Notes: generated by a model from the sequence alone, not told the origin. 64,000 bases of DNA from CAVREM01 sp963728825 (GCA_963728825.1 CAVSLA010000003.1:248001-312000), one strand, 5' to 3'; positions 22,345-32,359 are shown, numbered from the stretch's first letter. Program-made: numbers and translations.

Positions 22345-25248
22345 CTAGAACCCGAGACGCGCCCCGAACTGGAACTGCCGTGGGAAGCCGCCGCCTCGGA
22401 GCGCAGTCGGCACCAGGAAAGTGCCTGACACCCGCCGATCGCCGCTCGGGTTGTTGAAATTGGCCCGATCGGTGAGGTTGAAGATCTCGCCGTAGATATC
22501 GATCGTCCGTCCCCGAATCGGCTGCACGCGGTAGCTCAGACGGACGTCGACCTGAGCGAAGTCGGGACCGATCGCGCCGCCGACGCCGCCTTTGTTTTCC
22601 ACCGTCATCGCATTCTGTCCGGTTCCGGAATAGGTCCCGGCCGGCAGCGGCTCCTGGAAATTGCCGTTGCGATCGGGATCGGTCGTGCTGTCGGTGAGCG
22701 TGAACGGAGTCCCACTCATCACCCGCATGATCGCCGAGGCGTTCAACCCGGTAATCCACGGCATCTCGACCCGCCCGCTCAATGACAGCACGTGCCGGCG
22801 AGCATTGGGACCCCAGACCAGATTCCGCTGGTCGAGCACCTGGAAGGCCGCCGAGCCGGTATTTGCCCGGCCATGGGCGAGCGCGTACGAGACCCTGGCG
22901 CCCCAGTAATTGGAGAACCGCTTTTCGAGCTGCACCGTGAGGCCGTCGTACTCTGACTCGCCGATGAACTCGCTGATGAGCACGCTGCTGGCGAACGGCG
23001 AAAGGCCCATCTGCGCCGCGAGCCCGGTGATGTCCACCCGTACCGGAGTCGATGTCCGACTCGTCGTCGGCCGCAGGTTGGGATTGAGGTTGTAGCTAAT
23101 CGGCTGCTGCCGGTTCGAGATGTGCACGTAGTCGGCCCCGAACGAGAACTGCTGCCCCAGCTGCCGCTCGTAGCCGATCGACACCTGGTGCTGCTTCGGC
23201 AGCACGCGGTCCGGCGTATCGAGATTTACCGTCGCGGTGTTTCGCGAAAGCGACCCGGCGGGAACGAGCCGGTTGATCAGGTCGCGATTCAGCACCGGCC
23301 CGTTCACCAGCAGCGGATCGGTCGGGAACCGGCCATTGTCAGGTCCCGGATCGACACCGTTCACCGGGAACTGCGCGATGAACGAGTCGCTGAACACGGC
23401 ATTCAGCAGGAAGTTCTCGAAACGATCGATCCATTGCTTCTCGTAGAACATCCCGTAGCCGCCGCGGATCACCGCCCGGCCGCCGATGTTGTAGGCGAAA
23501 CCGACGCGCGGCTGGAGGTTGTTCCGGTCGACCGGGTAGTCGTTCGGATCGGCAAAAAACGGATTCCAGGTGTTCCGGAGCGGCGAGACGTGCACGTCGT
23601 AGCGCAGGCCGAGGCTCAACGTGAGATTGGAGGTGGCCTGCCACTTGTCCTGGCCGTAGAGGCCGATCGAATGGGTCCGCGTCAGCAGGTGCGCCGGCGC
23701 CGGCACCCTAATCCGCAGTCGCTCGGGATACGTGAACGGATTCGCTGGATCGAAGTCCAGGTCGGTACTGAAGTCGAAGGCGCCGTTCGTATATCGCTGG
23801 TCATGGCGCAGGTGCTCGCCGAGTTGATACTGCGCTCCGATCTTCAGATCGTGGCTGCCGCCTCGTCCCGGGATGAACCAGGAGAACGTGTTGTCGAAGC
23901 CATAAACCTGCATCGTACGGACGTCGGCGTACTCGTTGCCGGCCTGATCGTAAAAGCTGTTGAACTGGAGCATCGGCGGCGCCTGCGTGTAGTCCTTGGT
24001 CTCGTGGTACAGCGCCGATCCGCGATCCGGACTCTCGTAGACGTACGACGCGCGCATCGTGTTCAGTTTCCGGCTGCCGATCACCCAGTTGTAGGTCCCG
24101 ACCATCGTCTTGTCGTTGTCGATCTCGGTATAGAGGGTGTCTTTCGTCCCGTCGCCAAGCACCTGGTTGCGGTTCGGCTGGTGATCCCACAACACGCGGA
24201 CCGAATAGTTGTGGTTGCTGTTCAGCTGCTGATCGACGCGGCCCATGTAGTTGTAGAAATTCGTCTCCTGGACCGCCGTAAAGTTCTTGTCGGGCCTCGT
24301 GTTGTAGACGCGCGTCCGGCCTTCGTTGAGCCCCTGCCGCTCGAAGCTGAAGAAGAAATGCGCCTTGTCGCGGACGATCGGGCCGCCGAGCGTAACGCCC
24401 CACTGCCGCTTCTCTGTGTCAGGCTTCGGGATCCCCTGCTGCCTGACGAAGAAGTCCATGGCCGTCAGCTTGGCATCGGTGTACGAGAAGAACGAGCTGC
24501 CGCGGAAGCCGTTGGTGCCCTGCTTGGTCACCGCGTTGACGACGCCGGCGGTCGCCGCGCCGTATTCGGCATCGAACTGGCTCGTGACGACCTGAAACTC
24601 CTGGATGGCTTCGAGCGCGGTGCGGGTCTGCGCGCCGGCGCTGCCGCCGCGAAGATCGTCGTTGTTGCTGCCGCCGTCCATCAGGAACACGACGCCGCTC
24701 CCCGACTGGCCATTGATGGTGAGGGCGTCGGACGACGAATCGGACGAGGGCGTGTAGATCACGCCAGGCAGCAGGCCGACGTACGACGTGAAGTTGCGGG
24801 AGCCGGTCGGTAGGGCAGCGATTTCGGCGGTCGAGACATTGCCGCCAACCTGCGCAGTTGTGAGGTCGACCTGCGGCGCCACCGCGGTGACCGTCAAACT
24901 TTCCTGAAGCGCGCCGACCCGCAGCACCAGTTCCAGCTGGAGCGTTCCGCCGACCCGCAGCTGGAGATGCTCCTGCAGCAGCCGGCTGAACCCACCGAGC
25001 TCCACCGTGATCTTGTACGGACCGGGCACGACCCCTGAGACCAGGAATGTGCCGTCGGAACCGGTCACGGTTTCGCGGAAGATGCCGCTCTCCTCATGCG
25101 TCACAACGACCGATGCGCCGGGCAGCACGGCGTTCTGTTCATCAGTGACCCGGCCGCGGATCGAGGATCCGCCCTGCTGTGCGGAGACGGTGGAAGCGAA
25201 GAGAAGTGTGGCGAGGACGACAACCGACGCGCGCCTGAATGATCGCAT
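22345..25248 (-). CDS. TonB-dependent outer-membrane receptor, Oar-like with carboxypeptidase-regulatory domain
   Basis: Protein of 967 residues with a signal peptide (VVVLATLLFASTVSAQQ). About residues 28-110 form a carboxypeptidase-regulatory-like beta sandwich (IRGRVTDEQNAVLPGASVVV, GPYKITVELGGF). A plug domain follows (VDLTTAQVGGNVSTAEI; LTINGQSGSGVVFLMDGGS; GAATAGVVNAVTKQGTNGF), then a long beta barrel ending in ...ARLGF, an aromatic C-terminus typical of outer-membrane barrels. The role is energised uptake or export of a large ligand, unknown here. AAGGAG precedes the ATG. Unlike the receptors at 50806 and 59790 it lacks the paired-cysteine signatures, so it is a different subgroup. Confidence 0.92.
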   Translation of the reverse strand: MRSFRRASVVVLATLLFASTVSAQQGGSSIRGRVTDEQNAVLPGASVVVTHEESGIFRETVTGSDGTFLVSGVVPGPYKITVELGGFSRLLQEHLQLRVGGTLQLELVLRVGALQESLTVTAVAPQVDLTTAQVGGNVSTAEIAALPTGSRNFTSYVGLLPGVIYTPSSDSSSDALTINGQSGSGVVFLMDGGSNNDDLRGGSAGAQTRTALEAIQEFQVVTSQFDAEYGAATAGVVNAVTKQGTNGFRGSSFFSYTDAKLTAMDFFVRQQGIPKPDTEKRQWGVTLGGPIVRDKAHFFFSFERQGLNEGRTRVYNTRPDKNFTAVQETNFYNYMGRVDQQLNSNHNYSVRVLWDHQPNRNQVLGDGTKDTLYTEIDNDKTMVGTYNWVIGSRKLNTMRASYVYESPDRGSALYHETKDYTQAPPMLQFNSFYDQAGNEYADVRTMQVYGFDNTFSWFIPGRGGSHDLKIGAQYQLGEHLRHDQRYTNGAFDFSTDLDFDPANPFTYPERLRIRVPAPAHLLTRTHSIGLYGQDKWQATSNLTLSLGLRYDVHVSPLRNTWNPFFADPNDYPVDRNNLQPRVGFAYNIGGRAVIRGGYGMFYEKQWIDRFENFLLNAVFSDSFIAQFPVNGVDPGPDNGRFPTDPLLVNGPVLNRDLINRLVPAGSLSRNTATVNLDTPDRVLPKQHQVSIGYERQLGQQFSFGADYVHISNRQQPISYNLNPNLRPTTSRTSTPVRVDITGLAAQMGLSPFASSVLISEFIGESEYDGLTVQLEKRFSNYWGARVSYALAHGRANTGSAAFQVLDQRNLVWGPNARRHVLSLSGRVEMPWITGLNASAIMRVMSGTPFTLTDSTTDPDRNGNFQEPLPAGTYSGTGQNAMTVENKGGVGGAIGPDFAQVDVRLSYRVQPIRGRTIDIYGEIFNLTDRANFNNPSGDRRVSGTFLVPTALRGGGFPRQFQFGARLGF

Positions 25249-25383
25249 GGCAGCACTCCTTCGGAGGAAGAGGGCACCGATCTGGCGTGTAACCGCGTGG
25301 CGACTCGACGAATGGTTGGCTGGTTGTAATCCCGCGGGCGTCCGCCACGCAAGGGCAAATCCGACCCGCGTGCAGAGAAATCG

Positions 25384-26742
25384 CTACTTGCCGGAGCGGG
25401 CGCCGTGCTCGAGAAGAAAGGAAACGACGGTGGAGTACTTGAGAGTCCGTGCCGCATCGAGCGCGGTCCGTCCGTCGGTATTCACGGCATTGACGTCGAC
25501 GCCAAGCTCAACCGCAAGCTTCACGGCCTCGAGCATGGTCGGCTCGCGCTCGACGCGCACCGGGCGGACCCAGACGCGGGCGCCGCCTTCCCCGCCGCCG
25601 CCGCCGCCGATGCCGACAGCGGCCATGAGGATGGTGGCGCGGTCGCCGCGCGGCTCCGCCGGATCGCCGGCGTGATAGGACGCCTGATGCACGAACAGTG
25701 GATCGGCGCCGAAATCGACCAGCAGGCGCATCATGTTCGGCTGCGCGAACCGCGCCGCCAGCCAGATCGGTGTCGCGCCGACCAGCTCCGGTGCGAAGTT
25801 CCAGTCGCGTGACGAGCGCCGCATTGGCGTCCAGACCCGGAGCGGCGCATTGGGGTTCGCACCACGTTTGAGCAGCATCGCGGCGAGCGGTTCATCGCGC
25901 CGCATGATGGCGGCGTGGATCGCAGCAAAACCGGCCTGGTCCGCGTTGACGTCGGCACCCTTGTCGAGCAGGAACGCGACCAGCTCGTTGAACCCGGAGT
26001 GGGCCGCGAGCACCATCGCGCTGACGCCCCAGGCATCTTCGTCGTTGACGTTGCCCCCGGCAGCCACGAGCACCTTCGCCGACTCGAGATCGCCGACGCG
26101 CGCCGCGAACATCAAGGCGGTGTCGGCGCCATGAGGGATCGGCCGGTTGTAGTCGAGGAGGCCGTGCGGGAACACCGCCATCACCTGACTCCACGCGTCA
26201 GAGCGCGCGTGGACGTCCGCACGGTGGTCGACGAGCACTCTGGCGGCCGCCGGATGCTTTTGGGCCACGGCCCACATCAGCGCGGTCTGACCGCGTGACC
26301 CGCGCGCGTTAACATCGGCGCCCCTGGCGGCGAGCAGCTCGACGACCTCCGCATTGCCCGATCGCGAGGCCACCATCAGCGGCGTTTCGCCGGCCAGCAG
26401 CGCCTTGTTGGGATCCGCTCCTGCCTGCAGCAGCCGCTTGACCATCGCGGCGCTGCGGTTCTGCGCGGCGAGCCAGAGCGGCGTGGCGCCGAGGTCGTTG
26501 GCGGCGTTCACGTTGGCGCCGGCGCGCAGCAGCAGATCGGCGATCTCGAGCTCGTCGCGATAGCTCGCCCAGTGCAGCGCCGTCGCCCCATCGCCCTCGG
26601 CGAGGTTGACGTCGATCTTCTTCTGAAGGAGTGTCTTGACGGCCGCGGTGTCGGCGTTGCGAGCCGCGTCGATGAGCGGCGGCCGCTCGGCTGCTGCCGC
26701 GGCGGTGTAGAAACACAGCAGGACAGCAGCACCTGCGGCCAT
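25384..26742 (-). CDS. Secreted ankyrin-repeat protein
   Basis: Protein of 452 residues from ATG 26742 (MAAGAAVLLCFYTAAAAAE), a good signal peptide. Longer readings run into family A and B repeats and are rejected. From residue 25 about ten ankyrin repeats follow, for example ATALHWASYRDELEIADLLL, TPLWLAAQNRSAAMVKRLL, TPLMVASRSGNAEVVELLA, TALMWAVAQKHPAAARVLV. A non-repeat Gly-rich insertion lies near residues 370-395. A last repeat ends TALDAARTLKYSTVVSFL. Ankyrin stacks bind proteins. Secretion, and the position between DUF1552/DUF1592 and a TonB receptor, is a recurring acidobacterial arrangement as I recall it. Confidence 0.88.
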   Translation of the reverse strand: MAAGAAVLLCFYTAAAAAERPPLIDAARNADTAAVKTLLQKKIDVNLAEGDGATALHWASYRDELEIADLLLRAGANVNAANDLGATPLWLAAQNRSAAMVKRLLQAGADPNKALLAGETPLMVASRSGNAEVVELLAARGADVNARGSRGQTALMWAVAQKHPAAARVLVDHRADVHARSDAWSQVMAVFPHGLLDYNRPIPHGADTALMFAARVGDLESAKVLVAAGGNVNDEDAWGVSAMVLAAHSGFNELVAFLLDKGADVNADQAGFAAIHAAIMRRDEPLAAMLLKRGANPNAPLRVWTPMRRSSRDWNFAPELVGATPIWLAARFAQPNMMRLLVDFGADPLFVHQASYHAGDPAEPRGDRATILMAAVGIGGGGGGEGGARVWVRPVRVEREPTMLEAVKLAVELGVDVNAVNTDGRTALDAARTLKYSTVVSFLLEHGARSGK

Positions 26743-26748
26743 CACCAC

Positions 26749-26778
26749 AGTACGTAGGCCGGACCTCTTAGGTCCGGC
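26749..26778. repeat. Family A palindrome, reverse orientation
   Basis: GTACGTAG then GCCGGACCT and AGGTCCGGC around CTT. The CTAC end is on the left, so this copy is inverted. It lies 6 bases upstream of the ankyrin gene start. Confidence 0.8.
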
Positions 26779-26810
26779 TCCGTGACAGCTTTCGGCGACA
26801 GCTTTTTTCC

Positions 26811-26900
26811 AATGGCGCTGGGGCCCCACCCCCAGCGCGTTCTTACGATGATGCTCGCCCTCGGATTCACTTGTCCTCGGGCTCGCATGGCCGCGGGCGC
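26811..26900 (+). repeat. Family B element, copy 1
   Basis: GCGCTGGGGCCCCACC, then CAGCGCGTTCTTACGATGAT, GCTCGCCCTCGGATT, CCTCGGGCTCGCATGG, CCGCGGGCGC. It matches the copy at 44440 nearly base for base. It lies between the ankyrin gene start and the DUF1552 stop. Confidence 0.88.
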
Positions 26901-26914
26901 GCATCCTCTCTCCT

Positions 26915-28255
26915 CTACACTCCTGATAGCGTGTCGATCGGCAGCCGGCCGGTGCTGCCGCCCAGCTTCTCCACCGGCACATCCAGCTTGTCCAGCAACG
27001 TGACCAGCAGGTTGGCCATCGACGGCTCGTCGGTGTACGCGAGGTGGCGTCCGCCGCGCAGACGGCCGCCGCCGCCGCCGACGACCAGCAGCGGCAGATT
27101 GTCGCCGGCGTGGGCGTTGCTGTTCGAGATGCCGGAGCCGTAGAGAATCGTCATGTGATCGAGGAGCGTCCCGTCGCCGTCGGGCGTCGCGCGCAGCTTC
27201 GCGAGGTACTTCGAGAAGATCTCGATGTGATAGCGGTTGATCTTCGACATGTGCGCGATGATGTCGGCGATGTTGCCGTGATGCGACAGCGGATGGTGCG
27301 CTTCGGGCACGCCGATCTGCGGATACGGCCGGGCGCTCTGCTCCTTCGAGATCATGAACGAGATGACCCGGGTCAGATCCGACTGGAAGGCGAGCAGCTG
27401 CAGGTCGAGCATCAGCGCGACGTGATCCTCGAACATCGGCGGAACGCCCTGCGGCTGATCGATCTCCGGCAGCTGCAGGTCGCGCTGCTCCTCGGCTTTC
27501 TGGATGCGCCGCTCGACGTCACGAATCGACTCGGTGTACTCGTTGATCTTCGTCTGGTCCTGCGGCCCGAGATCTTTCCGCAGCCGCGCCAGCTTCTCGT
27601 TGACCGAGTCGAGAATGCTCTTGTGCTGCCGCAGCCGCGCCTCGCGGGCGCTCCGCTCGGTGCTGCCGGCATCGCCGAACAGCTTCTCGAACACCGCGCG
27701 CGGGTTGTATTCCATCGGCAGCGGCTGCGTCGGACTGCGCCACGACAGGGTATGGGTGTAGACGCAGCTCAAGTTGCCGGTGCAGGCGCCCGCGTTGGCC
27801 GGCGCGTCGATCGCCAGCTCGAGCGACGCGACCTGCGTCTCTTTGGCGAATTGCCGCGCGAGCAGCTGATCCATCGACACGTCGGCGATGATTTCGACCT
27901 CGTTGCGGCCGCCGCGCGTCGTGCCGGTCAGAAATGACCCGGATGCCCCGGCGTGGATGTAGTTCCAGTTCGCCTTCAGGCCGGTGAGCACGAGCAGCTG
28001 ATTCCGGAACGGCGCCAGGGGCTCGAGCACCGGCGACAGCTCGAAGCCGGTTCCTTCGCCTTTCGGCGTCCAGTACTCCATCGCCATGCCGTTCGGCACA
28101 TAGAAGGTCAGGAAGCGGTGCGCCGGCTGTCCGGCGGCACGCGCCGCGGGCGCGAACGCCGGGACCATCGCGTCGAGGAACGGCAGCGCGAGCGTCGCGC
28201 CCAATCCCTGGAGCACCGTCCGACGGGGAAGCGATTTGGAGGTGACGAAGCTCAT
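26915..28255 (-). CDS. DUF1552 secreted protein
   Basis: Protein of 446 residues with a twin-arginine-like signal (LPRRTVLQGLGATLALPF). Family features: PAHRFLTFYVPNGMAMEYWTP near residue 45, SGSFLTGTTRGG near 105, SLELAIDAPANAGAC, LSWRSPTQPLPMEYNPRAVF, a central coiled-coil (AREARLRQHKSILDSVNEKL) and HHPLSHHGNIADIIAHMSKI near 325, ending GRLPIDTLSGV. DUF1552 proteins are found next to DUF1592 cytochromes in Planctomycetes and Acidobacteria; the fold resembles DUF1501/sulfatase-type enzymes, but activity is not established. It starts 113 bases after the DUF1592 stop, with three family A palindromes in between. Confidence 0.93.
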   Translation of the reverse strand: MSFVTSKSLPRRTVLQGLGATLALPFLDAMVPAFAPAARAAGQPAHRFLTFYVPNGMAMEYWTPKGEGTGFELSPVLEPLAPFRNQLLVLTGLKANWNYIHAGASGSFLTGTTRGGRNEVEIIADVSMDQLLARQFAKETQVASLELAIDAPANAGACTGNLSCVYTHTLSWRSPTQPLPMEYNPRAVFEKLFGDAGSTERSAREARLRQHKSILDSVNEKLARLRKDLGPQDQTKINEYTESIRDVERRIQKAEEQRDLQLPEIDQPQGVPPMFEDHVALMLDLQLLAFQSDLTRVISFMISKEQSARPYPQIGVPEAHHPLSHHGNIADIIAHMSKINRYHIEIFSKYLAKLRATPDGDGTLLDHMTILYGSGISNSNAHAGDNLPLLVVGGGGGRLRGGRHLAYTDEPSMANLLVTLLDKLDVPVEKLGGSTGRLPIDTLSGV

Positions 28256-28266
28256 TACCTACTCCT

Positions 28267-28354
28267 GGCGGACCTCAAGGTCCGCCCTGCTGTTCCGGCG
28301 GACCTAAGAGGTCCGCCCTACTCTCCAAGGCGGACCTCAGAGGTCCGCCCTACG
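28267..28354. repeat. Three tandem family A palindromes
   Basis: Copies at 28267-28290, 28297-28321 and 28329-28354, each GGCGGACCT and AGGTCCGCC arms with a 2-4 base loop then CTAC or CTGC. They fill the gap between the DUF1592 and DUF1552 genes. Confidence 0.9.
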
Positions 28355-28368
28355 TGCGTCGTCGTCCG

Positions 28369-30864
28369 CTAATTCGTCGCCGACTGCGCCGCCCGCATCT
28401 GAAACGCCGGGCTCTTGACGATGCCGAGCACAATCGCCGACCAGCGGAAATCGTCAGCCGCGGCCTCGCGGACGATCTGTCGCACCGCCGGGCGATCGTA
28501 GTATTCGAGCCGGCGGCCGAGCGCGTAGGCGAGCAGCTTTTCGGTCACCGTGTGCGGGAACCGATCGGGCTTCTCCAGAAGATACGCGCGCAGACCCTTC
28601 AGGCCCTCAATCGTCCGCCCGTTGACCATCGTGCCCGCCGCATCGACCGGCCGTCCCGCCTCGTCCACCGTCCGCCAGCCGCCGATGGCGTCGAAATTCT
28701 CGAGCGCGAAGCCGGGCGGATCGATCGCCGAGTGGCAACTGCTGCAGACGGCGTTGTTCCGATGCTGGGCGAGCCGCTCGCGAATCGTCGGCGGCGCCGC
28801 CCCCGGCTTCGCATCGGGCAACGTCGTGTCGACGCCCGGCGGCGGAGGCGGCACGGGAATACCGAAGATGTTGTCGAGCAGGTACTTGCCGCGCAGCACC
28901 GGCGAGGTCCGCTCCGGATACGAAGTGGTCGCCAGGATCGAACCGTGTGACAGCAGACCACCGCGCTGGTCGGCGTTCGGCAGGGTGACGCGACGGAATC
29001 GGCTGCCGTAAATTCCCGGAAGGCCGTAATGCCGCGCGACCCGCTCGTTGACGAACGTGTAGTTCGCGCGCAGCAGATCGAGCACGCTGCGGTTGTCACG
29101 GATCGTGCTGCCGACGAAGAGCTCGGTCTCTTCGCGGAAGCCGTTCAGCAGCGTCTCGTCGAAGTTCGGGTAGAAGTCGGGGTGGACGACGACCTCGCTG
29201 ATTCGCCGCAGATTCAGCCATTGCGAGGCGAAATCATCCACGAGCGCCGTGACCGCCTTGGGATCGCCCAGCATTCGCCGGACCTGCTCCTCGAGGACCT
29301 GCGGCTTCGACAGCTCGCCGCGGCTGGCCAGGTCGATCAACCGGTCGTCGGGAAGGCTGCTCCACAGGAAGAACGACAACCGTGACGCAAGCTCGAGATC
29401 GCTCAATCGATACGCCCGTGCCGTCGCGCTGCTGTGATCCTTGTAGACGCGCAGCAGGAAGTCCGGATCGACGAGCATGCGCTCGAGCGCGAACTGAATA
29501 CCGGTGTCGAAGCTGCCGCCCTCTTTGCGACCGCTCTCGAAGAACGCGAGCAGCGTCTTGACGTCCGCATCCGTCACCGGCCGGCGGTAGGCCAGCTTCG
29601 CCATGCGCGACAGGATCCTCGAAGCACATTGCTGATCGGCGTCGCGCGCCGGCTGACAGACGAAAATCGCGCGGCGGCTTGGCGTGTCCGTCGCGTTGGC
29701 GATCACCTTGAACGGACCGCCGATCTGCACCGAGCCGATGCTGGCCGGCTCCATGTAGATCTGATCGTTGGTCAGCACTCGGCCGCGCTGCAGCGGCTGC
29801 GGCAGTCCCTCGGGCTCCCACAATTCCCGGACGAACGAAATGCCGACCGTGCGCGGGCCCGCTTGAATCGGCACGCGCACCTCGAGGCTGGCATCACCCG
29901 TCAGCTGCATGAAGGCTTCCCATTCGGGAGCGCCGGCAAAGCCGGGCTCACCGTCGCCGGCATAACTCGCCGCGGCGGGACGACCCGGCGCGTTGCCGCC
30001 AACGGTAAAGCGTTTCAGCAGCTTTCCGTCGAGCCGGACGTCAACCTGCTGCGGCCACCCCATGCCCATGATGTAGTCCTGATACTGGCGGCGCAGCCGC
30101 ACTTTGATCAGGTACTCGCCGTCGACCGGGAACTGGTACGGGACGGCGATGCCGCCACGCGATCCGAACGGCAGATCTTCACTCTGCCGATCGTCCTGCA
30201 CGACATGCAGCGGAATCTCGAACCGTTCCAGACCGGGGCTGGCGGGGGGAAGACCGATCGCCATGCGCGTCACCTGGCGTGCGACCGACAGGTAACGCTC
30301 GAGATGAGCGGTCGAGATGGTCAGCACGTCGGCAAAGTTGTCGAAGCTGCCGTCGGCGGTCTCATCGCCCGGCAACAGCGTCGCGACGTCGACGTCGAGC
30401 GCGAACAGATCCCGGACGGCGTTCTTGTACTCGGTGCGGTTGAGCCGATGCACCGCATTGATCCGGCCGGGATTCGGGCTCGCCGCCCACACGCGATCGA
30501 TCTCGCTCTCGAGACGCGTCGCCAGCGCGTCGTAGGTGGCCACGTCGGGACGCGGCAGGCCGGACGGCGGCATCGATCCGGCGCGTAGCCGGGCAATCAC
30601 CCGCTCCCAGAGGTCCGGGTTGGCCGAGGGATTTGCGGCGTCGAGGCCCTGAAGCACCAGGTCGCCGGTACGGAGCCGCTCGTTGTGGCAGCTGGCGCAG
30701 TACGTATTGATAACCCCCGTGTCGGGGCTCGGGACAGCGGCCTGTGGACTGGAGATGCCGGTATTCGGGGTCTGAAACGCGAGGCTCCGGGCAGTGCTGT
30801 AGACGCCGGCCAGCCACACACCCGACAAGGCGACGAGGGCGGCCGTGAAACGGCGGCCTGACAT
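28369..30864 (-). CDS. DUF1592-type (PSD/planctomycete) cytochrome c-domain protein
   Basis: Protein of 831 residues with a signal peptide (residues 8-28). The N-terminal cytochrome site is CASCH near residue 56, the C-terminal one CSSCH near 710. Recognised segment order: PSCyt1, DUF1587 (VHRLNRTEYKNAVRDLFALD), DUF1595, DUF1592 (FDTGIQFALERMLVDPDFLLRV; LASRLSFFLWSSLPDD; FASQWLNLRRI), DUF1588 (ADQRGGLLSHGSILATTSYP; RTSPVLRGKYLLDNIFG) and DUF1585 (TVTEKLLAYALGRRLEYYD). The protein is probably periplasmic with two haems. Function is unproven; roles in complex polysaccharide or aromatic oxidation have been suggested. Pairs with DUF1552 downstream. Confidence 0.93.
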   Translation of the reverse strand: MSGRRFTAALVALSGVWLAGVYSTARSLAFQTPNTGISSPQAAVPSPDTGVINTYCASCHNERLRTGDLVLQGLDAANPSANPDLWERVIARLRAGSMPPSGLPRPDVATYDALATRLESEIDRVWAASPNPGRINAVHRLNRTEYKNAVRDLFALDVDVATLLPGDETADGSFDNFADVLTISTAHLERYLSVARQVTRMAIGLPPASPGLERFEIPLHVVQDDRQSEDLPFGSRGGIAVPYQFPVDGEYLIKVRLRRQYQDYIMGMGWPQQVDVRLDGKLLKRFTVGGNAPGRPAAASYAGDGEPGFAGAPEWEAFMQLTGDASLEVRVPIQAGPRTVGISFVRELWEPEGLPQPLQRGRVLTNDQIYMEPASIGSVQIGGPFKVIANATDTPSRRAIFVCQPARDADQQCASRILSRMAKLAYRRPVTDADVKTLLAFFESGRKEGGSFDTGIQFALERMLVDPDFLLRVYKDHSSATARAYRLSDLELASRLSFFLWSSLPDDRLIDLASRGELSKPQVLEEQVRRMLGDPKAVTALVDDFASQWLNLRRISEVVVHPDFYPNFDETLLNGFREETELFVGSTIRDNRSVLDLLRANYTFVNERVARHYGLPGIYGSRFRRVTLPNADQRGGLLSHGSILATTSYPERTSPVLRGKYLLDNIFGIPVPPPPPGVDTTLPDAKPGAAPPTIRERLAQHRNNAVCSSCHSAIDPPGFALENFDAIGGWRTVDEAGRPVDAAGTMVNGRTIEGLKGLRAYLLEKPDRFPHTVTEKLLAYALGRRLEYYDRPAVRQIVREAAADDFRWSAIVLGIVKSPAFQMRAAQSATN

Positions 30865-30907
30865 CGCCCAATCTTCAGCCCTAACCTGTCATTCTGCAAT
30901 AACTTTT

Positions 30908-32359
30908 CTAGGGCTGAGATATCGCGGTGCGAAGCCGGATCAGGCCGATATTGCCCTCGATGGCGATGGTCGTGCCCAGCGGGGCCGACAAGTTCTGCAG
31001 CCGCGCCAGAATCCGCTGCGCCACCTCGGGCGGCGCCGTCCTCGGCAACCCCCGATGCGCCATCCGCACATCGTCCGTCAGAAGCACCGGGTGCAGCCGG
31101 ACCTCGCTCAGCTGACCGCCGTCGAACCGGCTGACCGCGACCACGCTTTCGTACTTGATCGGCGGGCTGTTCTCGTCGCCGCGGCCAATCGAATTCATGC
31201 CGGAGAGCCCGACGACGTCCATCTGACGGAAGAATTCGCCGAGCCCGTAGAAAATCGGTCGGTTCTTGTAGATCTCGATGCCGCGCAGCACGTGCACCCC
31301 GGTGCCGAGGAACGCATCGGCGCCGTTGTCGATGGCTGCCTTCGCGAAGGCCGGCAGGTAGTCGGCGATGCTCGGGTTGGTGTCGAGGTCGATGGTCTCC
31401 TTCACTCCCGGGCCACGCTCGCCGCCGGTTGCGTCGGCGAAGTGATGCGCGTGAATCGCCACGGTCATGAAGTCGGAGCGCAGCTTCCCTTCCCGCACCG
31501 ACGCGAGGATGTCCTTGAGGTCCTGCTCGTTCATCCGGAACGAGTAGTACGGTCTGGCGGCCTTCGCATCGAGACGGAACGTCTCGCCCAGAATCGTGAC
31601 CTCGGTGTCGGAGTCGGCGCCACGCGCATAGAAGCCGGTGCCGTTCGGGAATCCCTGGCGTACCGCCCTGGCGGCCTGGAACAAGGCCGGCGGGCTCATG
31701 AAGAAACGCGTCACGCGCAGCGCACCCGCGCCGCCGCGGCCCGGCCACTCGCCGCGCGGCGGCTGGGCCATCATCGCTTCGGGAAAACTGGACGCCGTGG
31801 CCACCATGCCGACGCGGCCCTTCGGCGTACTGACGAATCGCGCCGCACGCGCCGCCCAGTACTTTTCGCCCGATCCCGCGTAGACGACGCCACCTTTGTC
31901 GAGCCAGCTGTTGGTTTCGAGCAGGCCTTCGTAGCCGTATTCGCCGGCATGGTTGTTCGAGCGCGCGACGAGATCGATGCCGAGCGCTTTCAGATCGGCC
32001 GCGACCTCGGGGACGCCGGCAAACCCGCCCGGCCCCGACCCGGCGAACGTCCGGCCGTCGATGATGTTGCCCTCGTAGTTGCCGGTGGCCACATCCGCGC
32101 TCTGCAGCAGCTTCATCACGCTCTGGAACGCCGGATCGGGATTCTGCGTCTGCGGAAACGCCAGAATCAGATCGCCGACCGACGCGATGGTGAAGCCGTC
32201 GCGCACCGACGTCGCCAGCTCGTCGCGCTGCGCCGACGCCGGCAGATAGACCGCAGCCAGCAAGGCGACCGGCAGCCAAGAAAGAAGCGGCGTCTCAGCA
32301 TGGCGCGTGTAATATCGCTGCCGAGTCGAAAAATCAATACCAGAGGCACATGCTTCCAC
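30908..32359 (-). CDS. CapA family metallophosphatase-fold secreted protein (second copy)
   Basis: Protein of 483 residues. Motifs parallel the first CapA-like gene: IASVGDLILAFPQTQNP near residue 55, TGNYEGNIIDGRT near 95, LVARSNNHAGEYGYEGLLE near 130, FMTVAIHAHHFAD near 305, GADAFLGTGVHVLRGIEIY near 355 and PIFYGLGEFFRQ. The Asn-Asn-His triad is complete, unlike the Ala-Asn-Asp-His of the first copy. The signal peptide is around WLPVALLAAVYLPASAQ, but the only in-frame ATG (32359) places 26 unusual residues before it and overlaps the divergent CoA-transferase start by 10 bases, so the start is doubtful. Confidence 0.85.
   Translation of the reverse strand: MEACASGIDFSTRQRYYTRHAETPLLSWLPVALLAAVYLPASAQRDELATSVRDGFTIASVGDLILAFPQTQNPDPAFQSVMKLLQSADVATGNYEGNIIDGRTFAGSGPGGFAGVPEVAADLKALGIDLVARSNNHAGEYGYEGLLETNSWLDKGGVVYAGSGEKYWAARAARFVSTPKGRVGMVATASSFPEAMMAQPPRGEWPGRGGAGALRVTRFFMSPPALFQAARAVRQGFPNGTGFYARGADSDTEVTILGETFRLDAKAARPYYSFRMNEQDLKDILASVREGKLRSDFMTVAIHAHHFADATGGERGPGVKETIDLDTNPSIADYLPAFAKAAIDNGADAFLGTGVHVLRGIEIYKNRPIFYGLGEFFRQMDVVGLSGMNSIGRGDENSPPIKYESVVAVSRFDGGQLSEVRLHPVLLTDDVRMAHRGLPRTAPPEVAQRILARLQNLSAPLGTTIAIEGNIGLIRLRTAISQP

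Noticed and set aside
23122..24813. 563-codon frame opposite the TonB receptor, rich in Arg and Val
   Set aside because: Shadow of the receptor coding strand; composition and absence of motifs.
26743..26982. N-terminal extension of the ankyrin protein
   Set aside because: The extra 80 codons are family A and B repeat DNA and the sequence lacks a signal until MAAGAAVLL.
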